43,736 nucleotides of DNA from Caldilineaceae bacterium (GCA_022842065.1 JALHQH010000076.1:1-43736), one strand, 5' to 3'; shown: positions 17,278-27,030, counted from the stretch's first letter. Made by a program: numbers and translations. The notes: generated by a model not told the origin, from the sequence alone.

Positions 17278-18000
17278 TTATGCGCGATGAAACGTGCCGT
17301 CAACCTGCAATAATTGGCCCGAGCTTTGGTCAATCAGCCCGGTTTCAATTCCCAGCAAACGATAGCCTTTTTCCTGCATGAGTTCACACATTTCATTAAA
17401 TAGTAACTCGCCTTCATAGAGCGGCACGAGCGACATTTCCATTTGGATCATGTCGATCCGTTCCAGCGATTTCTCTGACCCTTTTAAGACTTTGCTCTCA
17501 AACCCCTGTGTATCGATTTTCATATAGACTCTGTTGCTTGGCTGATACCAATCACCAAAGATCGAATCCAGGGTTTTGATATCGATGACCTGTTTCCCAA
17601 CATATCTGGACTCTGGTGCTGACTTTAGGTGCGCAGGCAACATGTTGAGAAATGAGCTGCTCGTAGAATTGCCTGCAATATTTATTTCGCGTTTTTCTTC
17701 CGTGTCGCCTAGGGCAAAATTAAATACTTCCCAATCGGGATCACCTTCCGCCTGCGTTTTCAACGATGCAAAAGCTGTGTTTAATGGCTCGAATGAGAGA
17801 ATGCGGCTTTGATAGCCAAGATCCTCCCTTAGCTGTTGTGCAAATTGACCGAAATTCGCCCCAATATCAAGCACCGTGTTAATCTTATAGGATTCTAGGA
17901 TCTGCTTGCGCTGGGCAAGCGGATGGGAAGTTGGTGCGAATCTGGCAATATCATAACCAAAATTCCACAGAAATTTTCGAAATTTGTGTTTGAGACGCAT
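17278..18000 (-). CDS. FkbM family methyltransferase
   Basis: The 240-residue protein has NTVLDIGANFGQFAQQLRED (motif I) and ILSFEPLNTAFASLKTQA near residue 70. These are followed by YMKIDTQGFESKVLKGSEKS, the signature of the FkbM family, and QMEMSLVPLYEGE. These enzymes O-methylate sugars or other hydroxyls. Length is normal. It sits 114 nt downstream of the GDP-fucose synthase-like gene and may methylate a deoxyhexose, but this is a guess from context. Confidence 0.9.
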   Translation of the reverse strand: MRLKHKFRKFLWNFGYDIARFAPTSHPLAQRKQILESYKINTVLDIGANFGQFAQQLREDLGYQSRILSFEPLNTAFASLKTQAEGDPDWEVFNFALGDTEEKREINIAGNSTSSSFLNMLPAHLKSAPESRYVGKQVIDIKTLDSIFGDWYQPSNRVYMKIDTQGFESKVLKGSEKSLERIDMIQMEMSLVPLYEGELLFNEMCELMQEKGYRLLGIETGLIDQSSGQLLQVDGTFHRA

Positions 18001-18114
18001 TGGATAAGTTCCTCCTCTCTGTGCTGCTGGGGATTAATCACGATATTTCCATGCTAACAACTTGGCTTTCCCAGCGATGCCACTCACTAAAGCGCTCTTG
18101 GTGCAGCTAATCCT

Positions 18115-19170
<1,056 letters not shown>

Positions 19171-19179
19171 CTAATCTGT

Positions 19180-20460
19180 TTACTGCAACCGCTGCAAGCC
19201 ATCCTGCACATCCTGACGCAACGGATCCAACTGCTCGGCCTGTTGATAGGCTGTCACTGCCTGCTGTAAGCGGCCCGCCCATTCGTAGATCTGTCCGGCC
19301 CGTGCGTAAAAACTGACTTGGATCTGCGGTTGGCTCAGGCCACTGCTTTCCATGAGTTGCAACGCACGTTCAATGGCCGCAACTGCCTGTTCACGCGCTT
19401 CGGCTTGGCGATAGGCCCAAGCGGCTTGGAAGTGACCCTGGGCATAGTCAGGAAAAGTTTGCTGAACAGTGGTGTAGACGGCTAGGGCCAACGCCAGCTC
19501 TCCTGCTTGTTGTAATGCGCTGGCCTGGGCCAAATACCATCCTTGTTGCCCTGGTTCCCGCTCTACGGCTTGGCGATACCAGGGCACGGCCTCGGCATAC
19601 CGTTTTTCTTGCGTCAACAGCGTACCAATGGCGTAGTAACCACCGCCGGCTTGCGGCGCAATGGCGATTGCTTGCTCAAAGTGGGTCAGCGCTGCTGTGG
19701 CACCGTCCCCTCGTTGATAGTAGACCCACCCCAGGGCGATCCGGTCTTGGGCTTGGTCCGGGGCGGCGGCGACGAGTTCTTCGTAGATGGTGACAGCTTT
19801 GCCCCATTTGCCCTGGCCTTGGTAGAGGGCACCAAGTTCTCGCAGCCACTCGTAGCTATAGCGCGAGCCTTGGTAGGTTGCCAATGCCTCTACTAATAAA
19901 CGTTCCGCTGTGGTGCCGGCCGTATCGCTGCTCCACAGCAAGTGTGCCAGTGGCAGGACCGTCCGCTCGGGGGCAATTTGATAGGCGGCCCGATAAGCTG
20001 CGAGCGCTTCGGTGGTTTTTCCGGTTTGTGTGTTATCCCAGCCAGCTTGCAACAGGGCATCAACATCGCCCAGGCTTGCCCATAAGTTGTAGGCACCGGC
20101 CTGGTCACCTTGCTGGCGCAGGATCTCGGCCTGTAGGCGCAAGGCATCGCGATTGCCCTGCGCAACTGCCGGCGCGACTAACTGGGTGGCCTGCCAGTCA
20201 GCACCACGCTGTAAGGCGGCGCGGGCCTGCCAGGTAAAGCCATTAATGTGATGGGGGGGCGGTGTGGTGGCTGTACTATCAGGTAGCAAGAATTTTAGGG
20301 CATGGTCAGTTATCTGCCAGACATACCCAAGCGACCACAAATTGGTTGCTGGATCGGTCTTGAGTAAATAGCTACCGGCTGTAAGTGCGCCAACAAAGAG
20401 CAATACACGAGCAACTGTTGGTGCCTTTTGATGACGAAAGGTGGTAAGAATCGTAAACAA
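19180..20460 (-). CDS. Membrane-anchored TPR-repeat protein
   Basis: The 426-residue protein has one N-terminal membrane segment (VARVLLFVGALTAGSYLL) and then about eight tetratricopeptide-like helix pairs. Examples are GKWGKAVTIYEELVAAAPDQ, GGYYAIGTLLTQEKRYAEAV and QAVTAYQQAEQLDPLRQDVQ. I chose a TTG start at 20460 because AAGGAG lies 8 nt before it and the frame upstream lacks a supported ATG. An ATG at 20511 would overlap the leader. TPR proteins of this type often scaffold polysaccharide export or assembly complexes. Here the role is inferred only from being upstream of the glycan genes. Confidence 0.8.
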   Translation of the reverse strand: MFTILTTFRHQKAPTVARVLLFVGALTAGSYLLKTDPATNLWSLGYVWQITDHALKFLLPDSTATTPPPHHINGFTWQARAALQRGADWQATQLVAPAVAQGNRDALRLQAEILRQQGDQAGAYNLWASLGDVDALLQAGWDNTQTGKTTEALAAYRAAYQIAPERTVLPLAHLLWSSDTAGTTAERLLVEALATYQGSRYSYEWLRELGALYQGQGKWGKAVTIYEELVAAAPDQAQDRIALGWVYYQRGDGATAALTHFEQAIAIAPQAGGGYYAIGTLLTQEKRYAEAVPWYRQAVEREPGQQGWYLAQASALQQAGELALALAVYTTVQQTFPDYAQGHFQAAWAYRQAEAREQAVAAIERALQLMESSGLSQPQIQVSFYARAGQIYEWAGRLQQAVTAYQQAEQLDPLRQDVQDGLQRLQ

Positions 20461-20528
20461 AAGCTTGTTCTCCTTATTCGAAAGAATACTGGCGTTTGAC
20501 CGGCAAAACAATAAGCTATATGACTTAA

Positions 20529-20557
20529 ATTTAACTTACGGATTATTCGTATCACAA
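20529..20557 (-). promoter_or_regulatory. Candidate promoter for the TPR gene
   Basis: On the minus strand TTGTGA (20552-20557) and TTAAAT (20529-20534) are spaced by 17 nt, about 70 nt before the chosen TTG start. The region is AT-rich and lies just after the strong terminator of the upstream gene, which is where a promoter is expected. The hexamers are moderate matches to the consensus. Confidence 0.35.
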
Positions 20558-20691
20558 AATTCATATCAAATTGCTTACAGATGCAAGAAATCATGAAAAA
20601 TATTATTTTTGTTGTAGATAAGTAAGACAAAAGTAGGAGCTGGTTCAACCGAAAATCAGGACAAATCATGGAATCGACTACCATAATCAGT

Positions 20692-20741
20692 GTAAAAAAA
20701 AAGCGTCCTAGCCGAATTGTCATTTCGACTAGGACGCTTTG
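20692..20741 (-). terminator. Strong intrinsic terminator
   Basis: On the minus strand a 17-bp stem with one mismatch (AAAGCGTCCTAG core) is followed directly by a run of nine T. It stands 29 nt after the stop of the secreted protein at 20770. It marks the border between the secreted-protein region and the glycan locus. Confidence 0.9.
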
Positions 20742-20769
20742 GGCCCTGCGCGCGCAATTGCGCCACTGG

Positions 20770-22962
20770 CTACTCTGTGCTGATGAGTGGTAGATAGATT
20801 TGTCGATCCAGCTCAGTATCAGGGGTGACGGTGGGGGATGGCGTAATGGTTGGTGTGGGTGTGCTGGTGACCGCCTGGGGAGCGAGGAGGGCAAATGTCG
20901 CAACGCCTGCTGCACTATCGCGCGCCGCATGGACGTAGCTAACAACCAGTTGATCGTTCTCAATATTGCGTTCGATCAACGTCATGCCGGTGCGCGACCA
21001 GGTTGTCTGCTCTACGGCGTAGGCAAAGAGCATAACCTCATCTTCGACCAGGCCCGTGAGATTCTCGCCCTGGTAGTCTACAGTGATAACCAGCGGCGTC
21101 TGGAAGCTAAAATTCGTGATGCGTACGCCATTTTGATAGGCTTCCAGGCTGAATGCGTGGCCCGCATAGGCTAAGGCTGCCGTCTTACTTGGTAAAACTG
21201 TCACTGGCCGTAGGAGGACGGTCGTCGGTTGTTCGACCGCCCCAGCTGGGAAAAGCAGGCGAATGCTGGCCCCATCGGTACTCGTAAAGCTCAGTACGCT
21301 TGCGCTGTCAGGCTGAATTACCAGACTGCTGCCCTCATCTGGTGCAATCAAAGGTGTTGCCGTTGGGGTGACTGTTAGTGCCGGCACGGTCTGGACGCTG
21401 GTGGGTGACGCGGTGGCGGTTGGTAAAACCGGTGTTGGCGTCAAGGTAGGACCACCCGGTGTGACGGTTGGTGTCGGGGTTGCTGTGCTGGTGGGGGTTG
21501 GCGTTGATGTGGCGGTGGCGACACCTGTTACCAACAGTGTGCCGCTGGCGCGATTGTTGCCCAAATTAATCTCCTGGTTGAGATTAGCGGCTGTTAGCTG
21601 GGCATAGAGCGTATAGTTGCCATCGACGCTGGGTTGCCATAGATATTCAGCCGTCAACGTCCGGTGGCAGCCGGTCACCACTTGGGGATAAAGTGGGGAG
21701 CTGCCCAATAGCTGACCGCCAGCCAGTGGATCGCCACGCCAAAAGTTTACGCCGACCGTTTGCGCCGCAATCCCACCCTGATTGATAAACCCGGCGCGTA
21801 GGCTGACGTTGCCAGGCCCCTGTTGTGTCGTCGGATTAATGGTAAAGTTAGTAAGGGCCAGATCAATGGTGGGAATGGTTACACCCTTGGTGTAGTTCGC
21901 GTAGTCAAGACCGAGCGGCATGATCTGGCGACTATCATGATCAAAAAGGTTGCCGTTGAGCCCAAAGTAGGTATTAATGTCGAATTCCCAGTAATTGAGA
22001 CTAAACCAGGCAAACTCTTGTACCAACCGATTGCCATCACCTGGCATGCCGATCTGGCTATCGGTGGTGTTGAGCATAAAATCAAAGGTGGCCAGCATAT
22101 AATCACGCACGCGCGCATGATCATAGCCATGATATTTGGAGAGCAAGATCCCATATTCAGAGATAATCAGGGGTTGATGGCGAAATCCGCGTGCGTTCAT
22201 CCAGTGGCGGAAATTCCGGATCTGCTGTTGGAAAGTGGCAAGGTTGCCATGTTCATTAAGTGTTGCATGGCAAGGGATCGCCTCACTCATATACGCCTCG
22301 AGCCCCGGGGGAACGCTGGCCCCCCATGAACAATTTTCCGGCAGAATAAAGTTATGGATGTCCCAAATATCGACTGGCATGGGGACGCCATATTGTTGTT
22401 GATAGATCGCCAGAATCATATCCAGGTAACGAAGCCGAATGGGCGTCGGCTGTACTACCCCACCAATGGCAATCCGGCTGCTGGGATCACGGCTCTTTAC
22501 AAAGCTGTGAATTGCCTGGTAAAAGTTTGCATATTGAGTTGCCGTTAGACCATCCTGTCCATAGCGATCTGGCTCATTGCCGATGATCCAGACCACCCCT
22601 GGATTGGCGTCAACCACAGGGCCTAACAGTTCGGGTAGACGCGTGAGGTCAATGCCGGCGCGAACCATCTGGTGGTGTTGGATCCCACCTGGTTGGGCGG
22701 GGACACGGCGGGTACCATAATTGTGATACCAGCCGGCACCCAAACGGGCTGCATCATAGGAATGAATATCAATGTTGATATCGGGGGCGACATTGAAACC
22801 GATGCGCTGATGGGCGGAAGGGTAAAGTGGACATTGCTGCGCCAATGCACTGCCGGTTACGGTCAGGATAAGCAACAGGGAGAGCAGTGTGCTGCAAACG
22901 AAGCGGTGGGGCCGGTTACGTGCCCCGCCTAAAGGTTGGTTGTTGTTTTGGTTGATTGTCAT
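20770..22962 (-). CDS. Secreted clan-A-like glycosidase-fold protein with CARDB-like domain and YLPL tail
   Basis: The 730-residue protein has a signal peptide (to about residue 41, SALA/QQ). Residues about 45-390 look like a TIM-barrel glycosidase, with VWIIGNEPDRYG (Glu130) and LIISEYGILLSKYHG (Glu269) in the places of the acid/base and nucleophile of clan A. Residues about 395-505 are a CARDB-like beta domain. A Thr/Pro linker (about 510-560) leads to a ZU5-like region (SLVIQPDSASVLSFTSTDGA) and then a second short Thr/Pro linker before the end RQIYLPLISTE. I chose the ATG at 22962 with GAGG 7 nt upstream. Upstream ATGs overlap the neighbouring gene. It is a diverged paralogue of 23938-26640 and 27901-30294. 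Substrate and exact GH family are not recognised. Confidence 0.8.
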   Translation of the reverse strand: MTINQNNNQPLGGARNRPHRFVCSTLLSLLLILTVTGSALAQQCPLYPSAHQRIGFNVAPDINIDIHSYDAARLGAGWYHNYGTRRVPAQPGGIQHHQMVRAGIDLTRLPELLGPVVDANPGVVWIIGNEPDRYGQDGLTATQYANFYQAIHSFVKSRDPSSRIAIGGVVQPTPIRLRYLDMILAIYQQQYGVPMPVDIWDIHNFILPENCSWGASVPPGLEAYMSEAIPCHATLNEHGNLATFQQQIRNFRHWMNARGFRHQPLIISEYGILLSKYHGYDHARVRDYMLATFDFMLNTTDSQIGMPGDGNRLVQEFAWFSLNYWEFDINTYFGLNGNLFDHDSRQIMPLGLDYANYTKGVTIPTIDLALTNFTINPTTQQGPGNVSLRAGFINQGGIAAQTVGVNFWRGDPLAGGQLLGSSPLYPQVVTGCHRTLTAEYLWQPSVDGNYTLYAQLTAANLNQEINLGNNRASGTLLVTGVATATSTPTPTSTATPTPTVTPGGPTLTPTPVLPTATASPTSVQTVPALTVTPTATPLIAPDEGSSLVIQPDSASVLSFTSTDGASIRLLFPAGAVEQPTTVLLRPVTVLPSKTAALAYAGHAFSLEAYQNGVRITNFSFQTPLVITVDYQGENLTGLVEDEVMLFAYAVEQTTWSRTGMTLIERNIENDQLVVSYVHAARDSAAGVATFALLAPQAVTSTPTPTITPSPTVTPDTELDRQIYLPLISTE

Positions 22963-22990
22963 GTTTGCCTCGGGGGAAGCGTTATTATCG

Positions 22991-23701
22991 TTAGGGTTGC
23001 GCCATGCCCACCAATTGGGCCACAACAAAGAGATAATGTGTATCTGAAAAGTCTGGCCAGCCCGTGACCAGGGTCAACTGTGCGGCGGTGGTCGGGGCTA
23101 GATAACGCTCCGCACGCGCTGTTTCGTCAGCCGTTGCCCCTGTCGCTGGAATTGGATCAGCGATTTCACTGACGGTGTAGATGTAGGTGCGTCCCTGCTC
23201 ATCTGTCACCAAAATCTCGTCACCCAGCATCAGCTCGCCACGCGCAAGCGGTGCAAAGACGGCTGCACCTTCCAGATGGTGGCCGGAGATAATTAGATTG
23301 CCGGCTGCGCCAACCGTGGCCGAATTAAGATGCCAACCGGCGCTCTGCAGCGGAATCTCCCAGACAGCCTGCCGCTCGCCTTCAACATCGGTGACGACCC
23401 AGGCCATTGGTTGAACCGGAACAGTGACATCAAGCGCTGCCAAATTTAGCCGAACCGGAGGGGCGGTTGCTGTGTCGGTGATGGTCTCCCCTGCGGTTAT
23501 TGCCGTCGTTGTCGTCGTTGTCGTGCTGGGGTTGATGCTCGCCGTCGCCACAACCGTTGGCTGCTCAGTGGGATTAGGCGTTGCTGCTGGTGGCTGTGCT
23601 GTACAAGCTGTCACCCCAATCAGTAATGACAGGCTACATACCAACCGATTAACTGCTGTGGGCAGGTGGTGGCATTGCTGCCACCGTGAAATTTGAGCCA
23701 T
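22991..23701 (-). CDS. Sortase-fold lipoprotein, catalytic Cys and Arg apparently lost
   Basis: The 236-residue protein has a lipobox (LIGVTAC near residue 33) and a Thr-rich spacer. A sortase-like domain follows from about residue 80: LNLAALDVTVPV, then NLIISGHHLEGAAVFAPLAR with the family His, and LMLGDEILVTDEQGRTYIYT. The final strand reads LTLVTGWPDFSDTHYLFVVA. Active sortases usually have TLxTC and later an Arg before the last strand. Here Cys is Gly (codon GGC, one base from TGC) and the Arg place holds Tyr. AAAGGA stands before the ATG. It may be a pseudoenzyme that binds rather than cuts. It stands between two genes for secreted proteins. Confidence 0.8.
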   Translation of the reverse strand: MAQISRWQQCHHLPTAVNRLVCSLSLLIGVTACTAQPPAATPNPTEQPTVVATASINPSTTTTTTTAITAGETITDTATAPPVRLNLAALDVTVPVQPMAWVVTDVEGERQAVWEIPLQSAGWHLNSATVGAAGNLIISGHHLEGAAVFAPLARGELMLGDEILVTDEQGRTYIYTVSEIADPIPATGATADETARAERYLAPTTAAQLTLVTGWPDFSDTHYLFVVAQLVGMAQP

Positions 23702-23725
23702 TATTTTCCTTTCTGGTCAATCTAC

Positions 23726-23763
23726 GCAGCGATCATTTTGTGAATTCACAAAATGATCGCTGC
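23726..23763. repeat. 38-bp perfect palindrome without a loop
   Basis: The 19-base half GCAGCGATCATTTTGTGAA is followed directly by its exact reverse complement, with an EcoRI-like GAATTC at the centre. It lies 25 nt upstream of the sortase-like gene start and 175 nt after the stop at 23938. No T-tract follows. The remaining part of the 236-nt gap (23764-23937) holds only a weak GCCGACT/AGTCGGC dyad. Confidence 0.9.
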
Positions 23764-23937
23764 ATAAAGTTAGGCATTTATACTTAGCCGCTTGCCACTC
23801 TGTTCGCCACACAAATGGCTCCTCACGGTGCCGACTAGGGCTGTGAGCTGCCTGCGTGGTGTATTTGTGGCAGTCGGCTACTCCTGAACTCAGCTCAGAC
23901 TAGCTATTGGTGCTCGACGCTTTGCATTTTACACTGT

Positions 23938-26640
23938 TCATTCCGTCGTCACCAATGGCAAGTAGAGCTTGGTGACATGCGGTCTGCCTGCAAAGAGCCC
24001 AAATTGGGTCAGATGGGCGATCTCGGCGGTCACTTGATTGAGGACCGGGTTGCGACTGGTCATCGTAATTCCATCAGCTTGCCAGTCGCTGCGCGTGGCG
24101 GCATAGTAGTATAACGTCACTTCCGCTTCATTTGCTCCTGCCAGATCTTCATCGTTATAGGTAACGGTTATGGTTGCCGGCTGGCCAAAGACAAAATTGT
24201 TAATGAGTAGACCATCCTGATAGGCCTCAATGGTGAAGTGCAAGCCCAAAAAGCGCAAGGTGCCAGTGTTGCCCAACGGACCGCGTTCTTCGCGTAGCAA
24301 AAATACGGTTGGCTGATCAAGCGCGCCGGCTGGAATTGCCAACTGCAGCTGATGATCACCCGTATTGACGGTAAGCGTTCCTCCTATCTGCGGTTCGACC
24401 AGTGCGCTTGTGGCCGCCGGCTCAGGTGTTGCCGTAGGCGCTGGCGCGGTCGGGGTTGTTGTGGCCGGTAGTGGTGGCGTAAAGGTCGGCGTTGCGGTCG
24501 CGATTTGGGTAGCAGTGAAGGTTGGCGTCGGTGTGCCCGTTGCTGAAGCGGTGGGCACCAGCGTCGCTGTTGCCGCTGTCGTACTAGACACAGTGGCCGT
24601 TTGCGTCGCCGTCGCTGTGCCCGTTGCGGTTGGCGAGGGTACCAAGGATGGGGTCGGCGTTGGGGTGTTGCTTGGTGTGCCGGTGTGCGTAGCCGTTTGT
24701 GTGGCTGTCGCTGTGCTCGTCGCACTTGGCAGGGGCGTCACGGACGGTGTCAGGGTTGGGGTGTTGCTTGGTGTGCCGGTGTGCATAGCAGTTTGCGTGG
24801 CGGTTGCGCTTGGTAGGGGCGTCACGGACGGTGTCAGCGTCGGCGTGCTGTCTGGTGTGCCCGTACGCGTGGCGGTCGCTGTCCCCGTCGTAGCTGGTGA
24901 TGGGGTCAGGGTTGGGGTGTTGCCAGGTGTGTTCGTACGCGTCGCGGTGGCCGTTTTTGTCATCGTGGCCGTGGCGGTCGCTGTCCCCGTCGCCGCTGGT
25001 GATGGGGTCAGGGTTGGGGTGTTGCCAGGTGTGTTCGTACGCGTCGCGGTGGCTGTTTTTGTCGTCGTGGCCGTGGGTGTGGGTGTCCCAGTGGCAATGG
25101 GGGTTGCTGTTTTTGTGGCTGTGGCCGTTCCAGTGGCAGTGGCTAACGCGGTAGCAGTGGCGGTGGGTGTTGCAACTGACGTATTGGCGACGGTGACGAT
25201 GACGGAGCCAAAGTTGTTGGTGAGGCTGCTTTCTTTGGCAAGATTGGCAGCCTGAAAGTCAGTAAAGATGGTATAGGTGCCGGCGGCGGTGGGTGTCCAA
25301 GTGAAATCACTCTGGTAGACCGGATGGCAACCGGCGAGGGCTTGGGGGACGGCAGCGCTGGTGCCGAGCAGTTGCCCACCGTTGCGCGGATCACCCAGCC
25401 AAAAGCGGACCTGCACGTTGTTAGCCGCAACGCCACCTTGGTTGACATAGCGGCTGCGCAGCAGGAGCGGTTGATTGAGGCTGGCGGCGGGTGGGTTGGC
25501 GGTGGTCTCAACGACTTTGAGATCGGTGACTTCGATGCGAATGCCCTTGGCGTAGGTCTCATAGTCGCTGCCCAAGGGTTTGAGCTGGCGGCTGGCATGA
25601 TCAAAGAGGTTGCCGTTGAGCCCTTGGCCGGTGGTGAGGCTGTATTCATAGAAGTTGAGGCTGAACCAGGCAAATTCCTGCACCAGGCGGTTGCCGTCGC
25701 TGGGCAGACCGGTCTGGCTGTCGGTGGTGTTGAGCATGAAGTTGAAACTGGCCAGCATGTAGTCGCGCACGGTGGCATGGGGAAAGCCATGATACTTGGA
25801 GAGCAGGATGCCATATTCGGAGACAATGAGCGGGCGCTCGCGATAGCCATTCGCCTGCATCCACTGGCGGAAGGCGCGCACGCGGCTCTTGAAGGTCTCG
25901 ATGTTGCCATGTTCGGCCAGGGTGGCGGGGCAGGGGATCGCTTCGCTGGCAAAGGCGTCCAGCCCTGGTGGGATCCCCGCCCCCCAGCCACAGCTTTCGG
26001 GCAGGTTGAAGCCATGCATGGTCCAGATGTCAACCGGCATGGCGACGCCGTAGCGTTGGCGATACTCGGCCAGCACCATGCTCAGATAGCGCAGGCGGAT
26101 GGGGGTGGCTTGCACGATGGGGGCTGCGGCGATTCGGCTGGTGGGATCGCGCTGTTTGAGGAAGGTGTAGACCGTATGATAGAAGACGGCATATTGAGCG
26201 GGGGTCTGTTGATCCTGACCATAACGATCCGGTTCATTGCCGACTGCCCAGACACTACCGGGGTTGGCATCAACCTGCGGCCCGACCGTTTGTGCCAGCG
26301 TGGCGGTGTTGGTGCCGCTGCGGATCATCTGATGATATTGCATCCCACCCGGATGGCTGGGGCTAAGTTGGCGATTGTAGTCATGATACCACCCGGCACT
26401 GAGCCGCGTCGCATCATAGTTGTTGATCGTTACCCCGCCATCGCGTGCGACGTTGACGCCCATGCGTTGATGGGGGGAGGGGTAGCTGTTACAGGTATTG
26501 CTCTGCGCTGCGACAGGGGTGGGCAGCAGCGCAACCGCAAGCGTGTTCATCAATAAGAATAACAAAAGCAAACAGCATAATGGCTGAGGGCGTCGCCCGC
26601 TGCTGGTGCGGCGCGAAATGAACAGGGATAGGCGGTGCAT
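23938..26640 (-). CDS. Secreted clan-A-like glycosidase-fold protein with very long Thr-rich linker and YLPL tail
   Basis: The 900-residue protein has a signal peptide ending near residue 45 (PVAA/QS). The barrel-like domain at about 47-370 has VWAVGNEPDRYG (Glu136) and LIVSEYGILLSKYHG (Glu275). A CARDB-like domain lies at about 372-485 and a Thr/Ala/Pro repeat linker of about 250 residues follows. The C-terminal module (GGTLTVNTGDHQLQLAIPAG onwards) resembles that of 20770-22962, and the end is TKLYLPLVTTE. I chose the ATG at 26640 because GGAG lies 9 nt before it. The first 485 residues are almost identical to those of 27901-30294. The linker probably spans the cell wall or is glycosylated (inference). 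Confidence 0.82.
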   Translation of the reverse strand: MHRLSLFISRRTSSGRRPQPLCCLLLLFLLMNTLAVALLPTPVAAQSNTCNSYPSPHQRMGVNVARDGGVTINNYDATRLSAGWYHDYNRQLSPSHPGGMQYHQMIRSGTNTATLAQTVGPQVDANPGSVWAVGNEPDRYGQDQQTPAQYAVFYHTVYTFLKQRDPTSRIAAAPIVQATPIRLRYLSMVLAEYRQRYGVAMPVDIWTMHGFNLPESCGWGAGIPPGLDAFASEAIPCPATLAEHGNIETFKSRVRAFRQWMQANGYRERPLIVSEYGILLSKYHGFPHATVRDYMLASFNFMLNTTDSQTGLPSDGNRLVQEFAWFSLNFYEYSLTTGQGLNGNLFDHASRQLKPLGSDYETYAKGIRIEVTDLKVVETTANPPAASLNQPLLLRSRYVNQGGVAANNVQVRFWLGDPRNGGQLLGTSAAVPQALAGCHPVYQSDFTWTPTAAGTYTIFTDFQAANLAKESSLTNNFGSVIVTVANTSVATPTATATALATATGTATATKTATPIATGTPTPTATTTKTATATRTNTPGNTPTLTPSPAATGTATATATMTKTATATRTNTPGNTPTLTPSPATTGTATATRTGTPDSTPTLTPSVTPLPSATATQTAMHTGTPSNTPTLTPSVTPLPSATSTATATQTATHTGTPSNTPTPTPSLVPSPTATGTATATQTATVSSTTAATATLVPTASATGTPTPTFTATQIATATPTFTPPLPATTTPTAPAPTATPEPAATSALVEPQIGGTLTVNTGDHQLQLAIPAGALDQPTVFLLREERGPLGNTGTLRFLGLHFTIEAYQDGLLINNFVFGQPATITVTYNDEDLAGANEAEVTLYYYAATRSDWQADGITMTSRNPVLNQVTAEIAHLTQFGLFAGRPHVTKLYLPLVTTE
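24590..25110 (-). repeat. Tandem repeats coding the Thr/Pro linker, 102-bp unit at one end
   Basis: The core GCTGGTGATGGGGTCAGGGT occurs at 24893 and again at 24995, a period of 102 bp or 34 codons. Weaker units with the sense TxTPSNTPTLTPS lie at lower coordinates. All are in frame within the linker of the secreted protein. The plus strand is G/T-rich and open in another frame, which is a by-product of the composition. Confidence 0.8.
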
Positions 26641-26666
26641 TGGGGTTTTCTCCATAATTGCGAAAC
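25184..26666 (-). repeat. 1483-bp duplicated block, copy 1
   Basis: This block matches 28838-30320 without any gap (constant offset 3654). By eye I counted 14 substitutions, all between about 26176 and 26581, and none in the remaining 990 bp at the low-coordinate end. It encodes the signal peptide, glycosidase-like and CARDB-like domains and stops at the linker. At the other end it stops within the -10 region of the promoter. Confidence 0.95.
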
Positions 26667-26693
26667 TATCACGCAAACTGAAAAATATGTCAA
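26665..26693 (-). promoter_or_regulatory. Promoter of the secreted protein at 23938-26640
   Basis: On the minus strand TTGACA (26688-26693), a 17-nt spacer and GATAGT (26665-26670) stand about 25 nt before the ATG, with GGAG between. The -35 is a full consensus match. The duplicated block ends at 26666, so the second copy does not share this promoter. Confidence 0.65.
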
Positions 26694-27030
26694 CGAACAG
26701 AAGTCTGCGATGTAAGCTGCCGTGGATTAGGCACTAGCGGCATAAGGTGGGATAGAAGTGATGGCATAAAAGTCTTAACAACCGCGCCTATCATACATTG
26801 GTCTGATGATGCTACTTCCTCCTTGCTTTACACGTGGACGGTGTTTGGCGCTGCTCTATAGCAACTTGCAAAATCAAACACCGCTAACCTGACTGCTGCT
26901 GACTACTATTTAAAATTAAGTTATGGCATGTTCCGTTGCGCTAAGGGGATCGCCAGATCCTCGCTGTGGGATGGGGATCTGGCGATCCCCTTAGCGCAAA
27001 ATAGCTATTAAAACTTAGTTTACCGAGTAC
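26694..27030. other. Gene-free stretch upstream of the 23938-26640 promoter
   Basis: I see no gene here. It contains the long inverted repeat at 26936-26999 (listed separately) and a weaker dyad CGGTGTTTG / CAAACACCG at 26839-26847 and 26875-26883. Confidence 0.6.
26936..26999. repeat. Long inverted repeat, 25-bp perfect arms
   Basis: Arms 26936-26960 and 26975-26999 are perfect reverse complements around a 14-nt loop. It lies 31 nt past the stop codon of the gene at 27031-27480, where a terminator would be expected, but no T-run follows on the minus strand. Confidence 0.9.

Noticed and set aside
24590..25110. Possible CRISPR-like array
   Set aside because: The repeats are in frame in a coding linker, have no unique spacers of constant size and no cas genes are near.
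24365..25255. 296-codon plus-strand ORF rich in Val and Gly
   Set aside because: It is the antisense of the Thr/Pro linker. Its composition follows directly from ACN/CCN codons read backwards, and it has no start signals.
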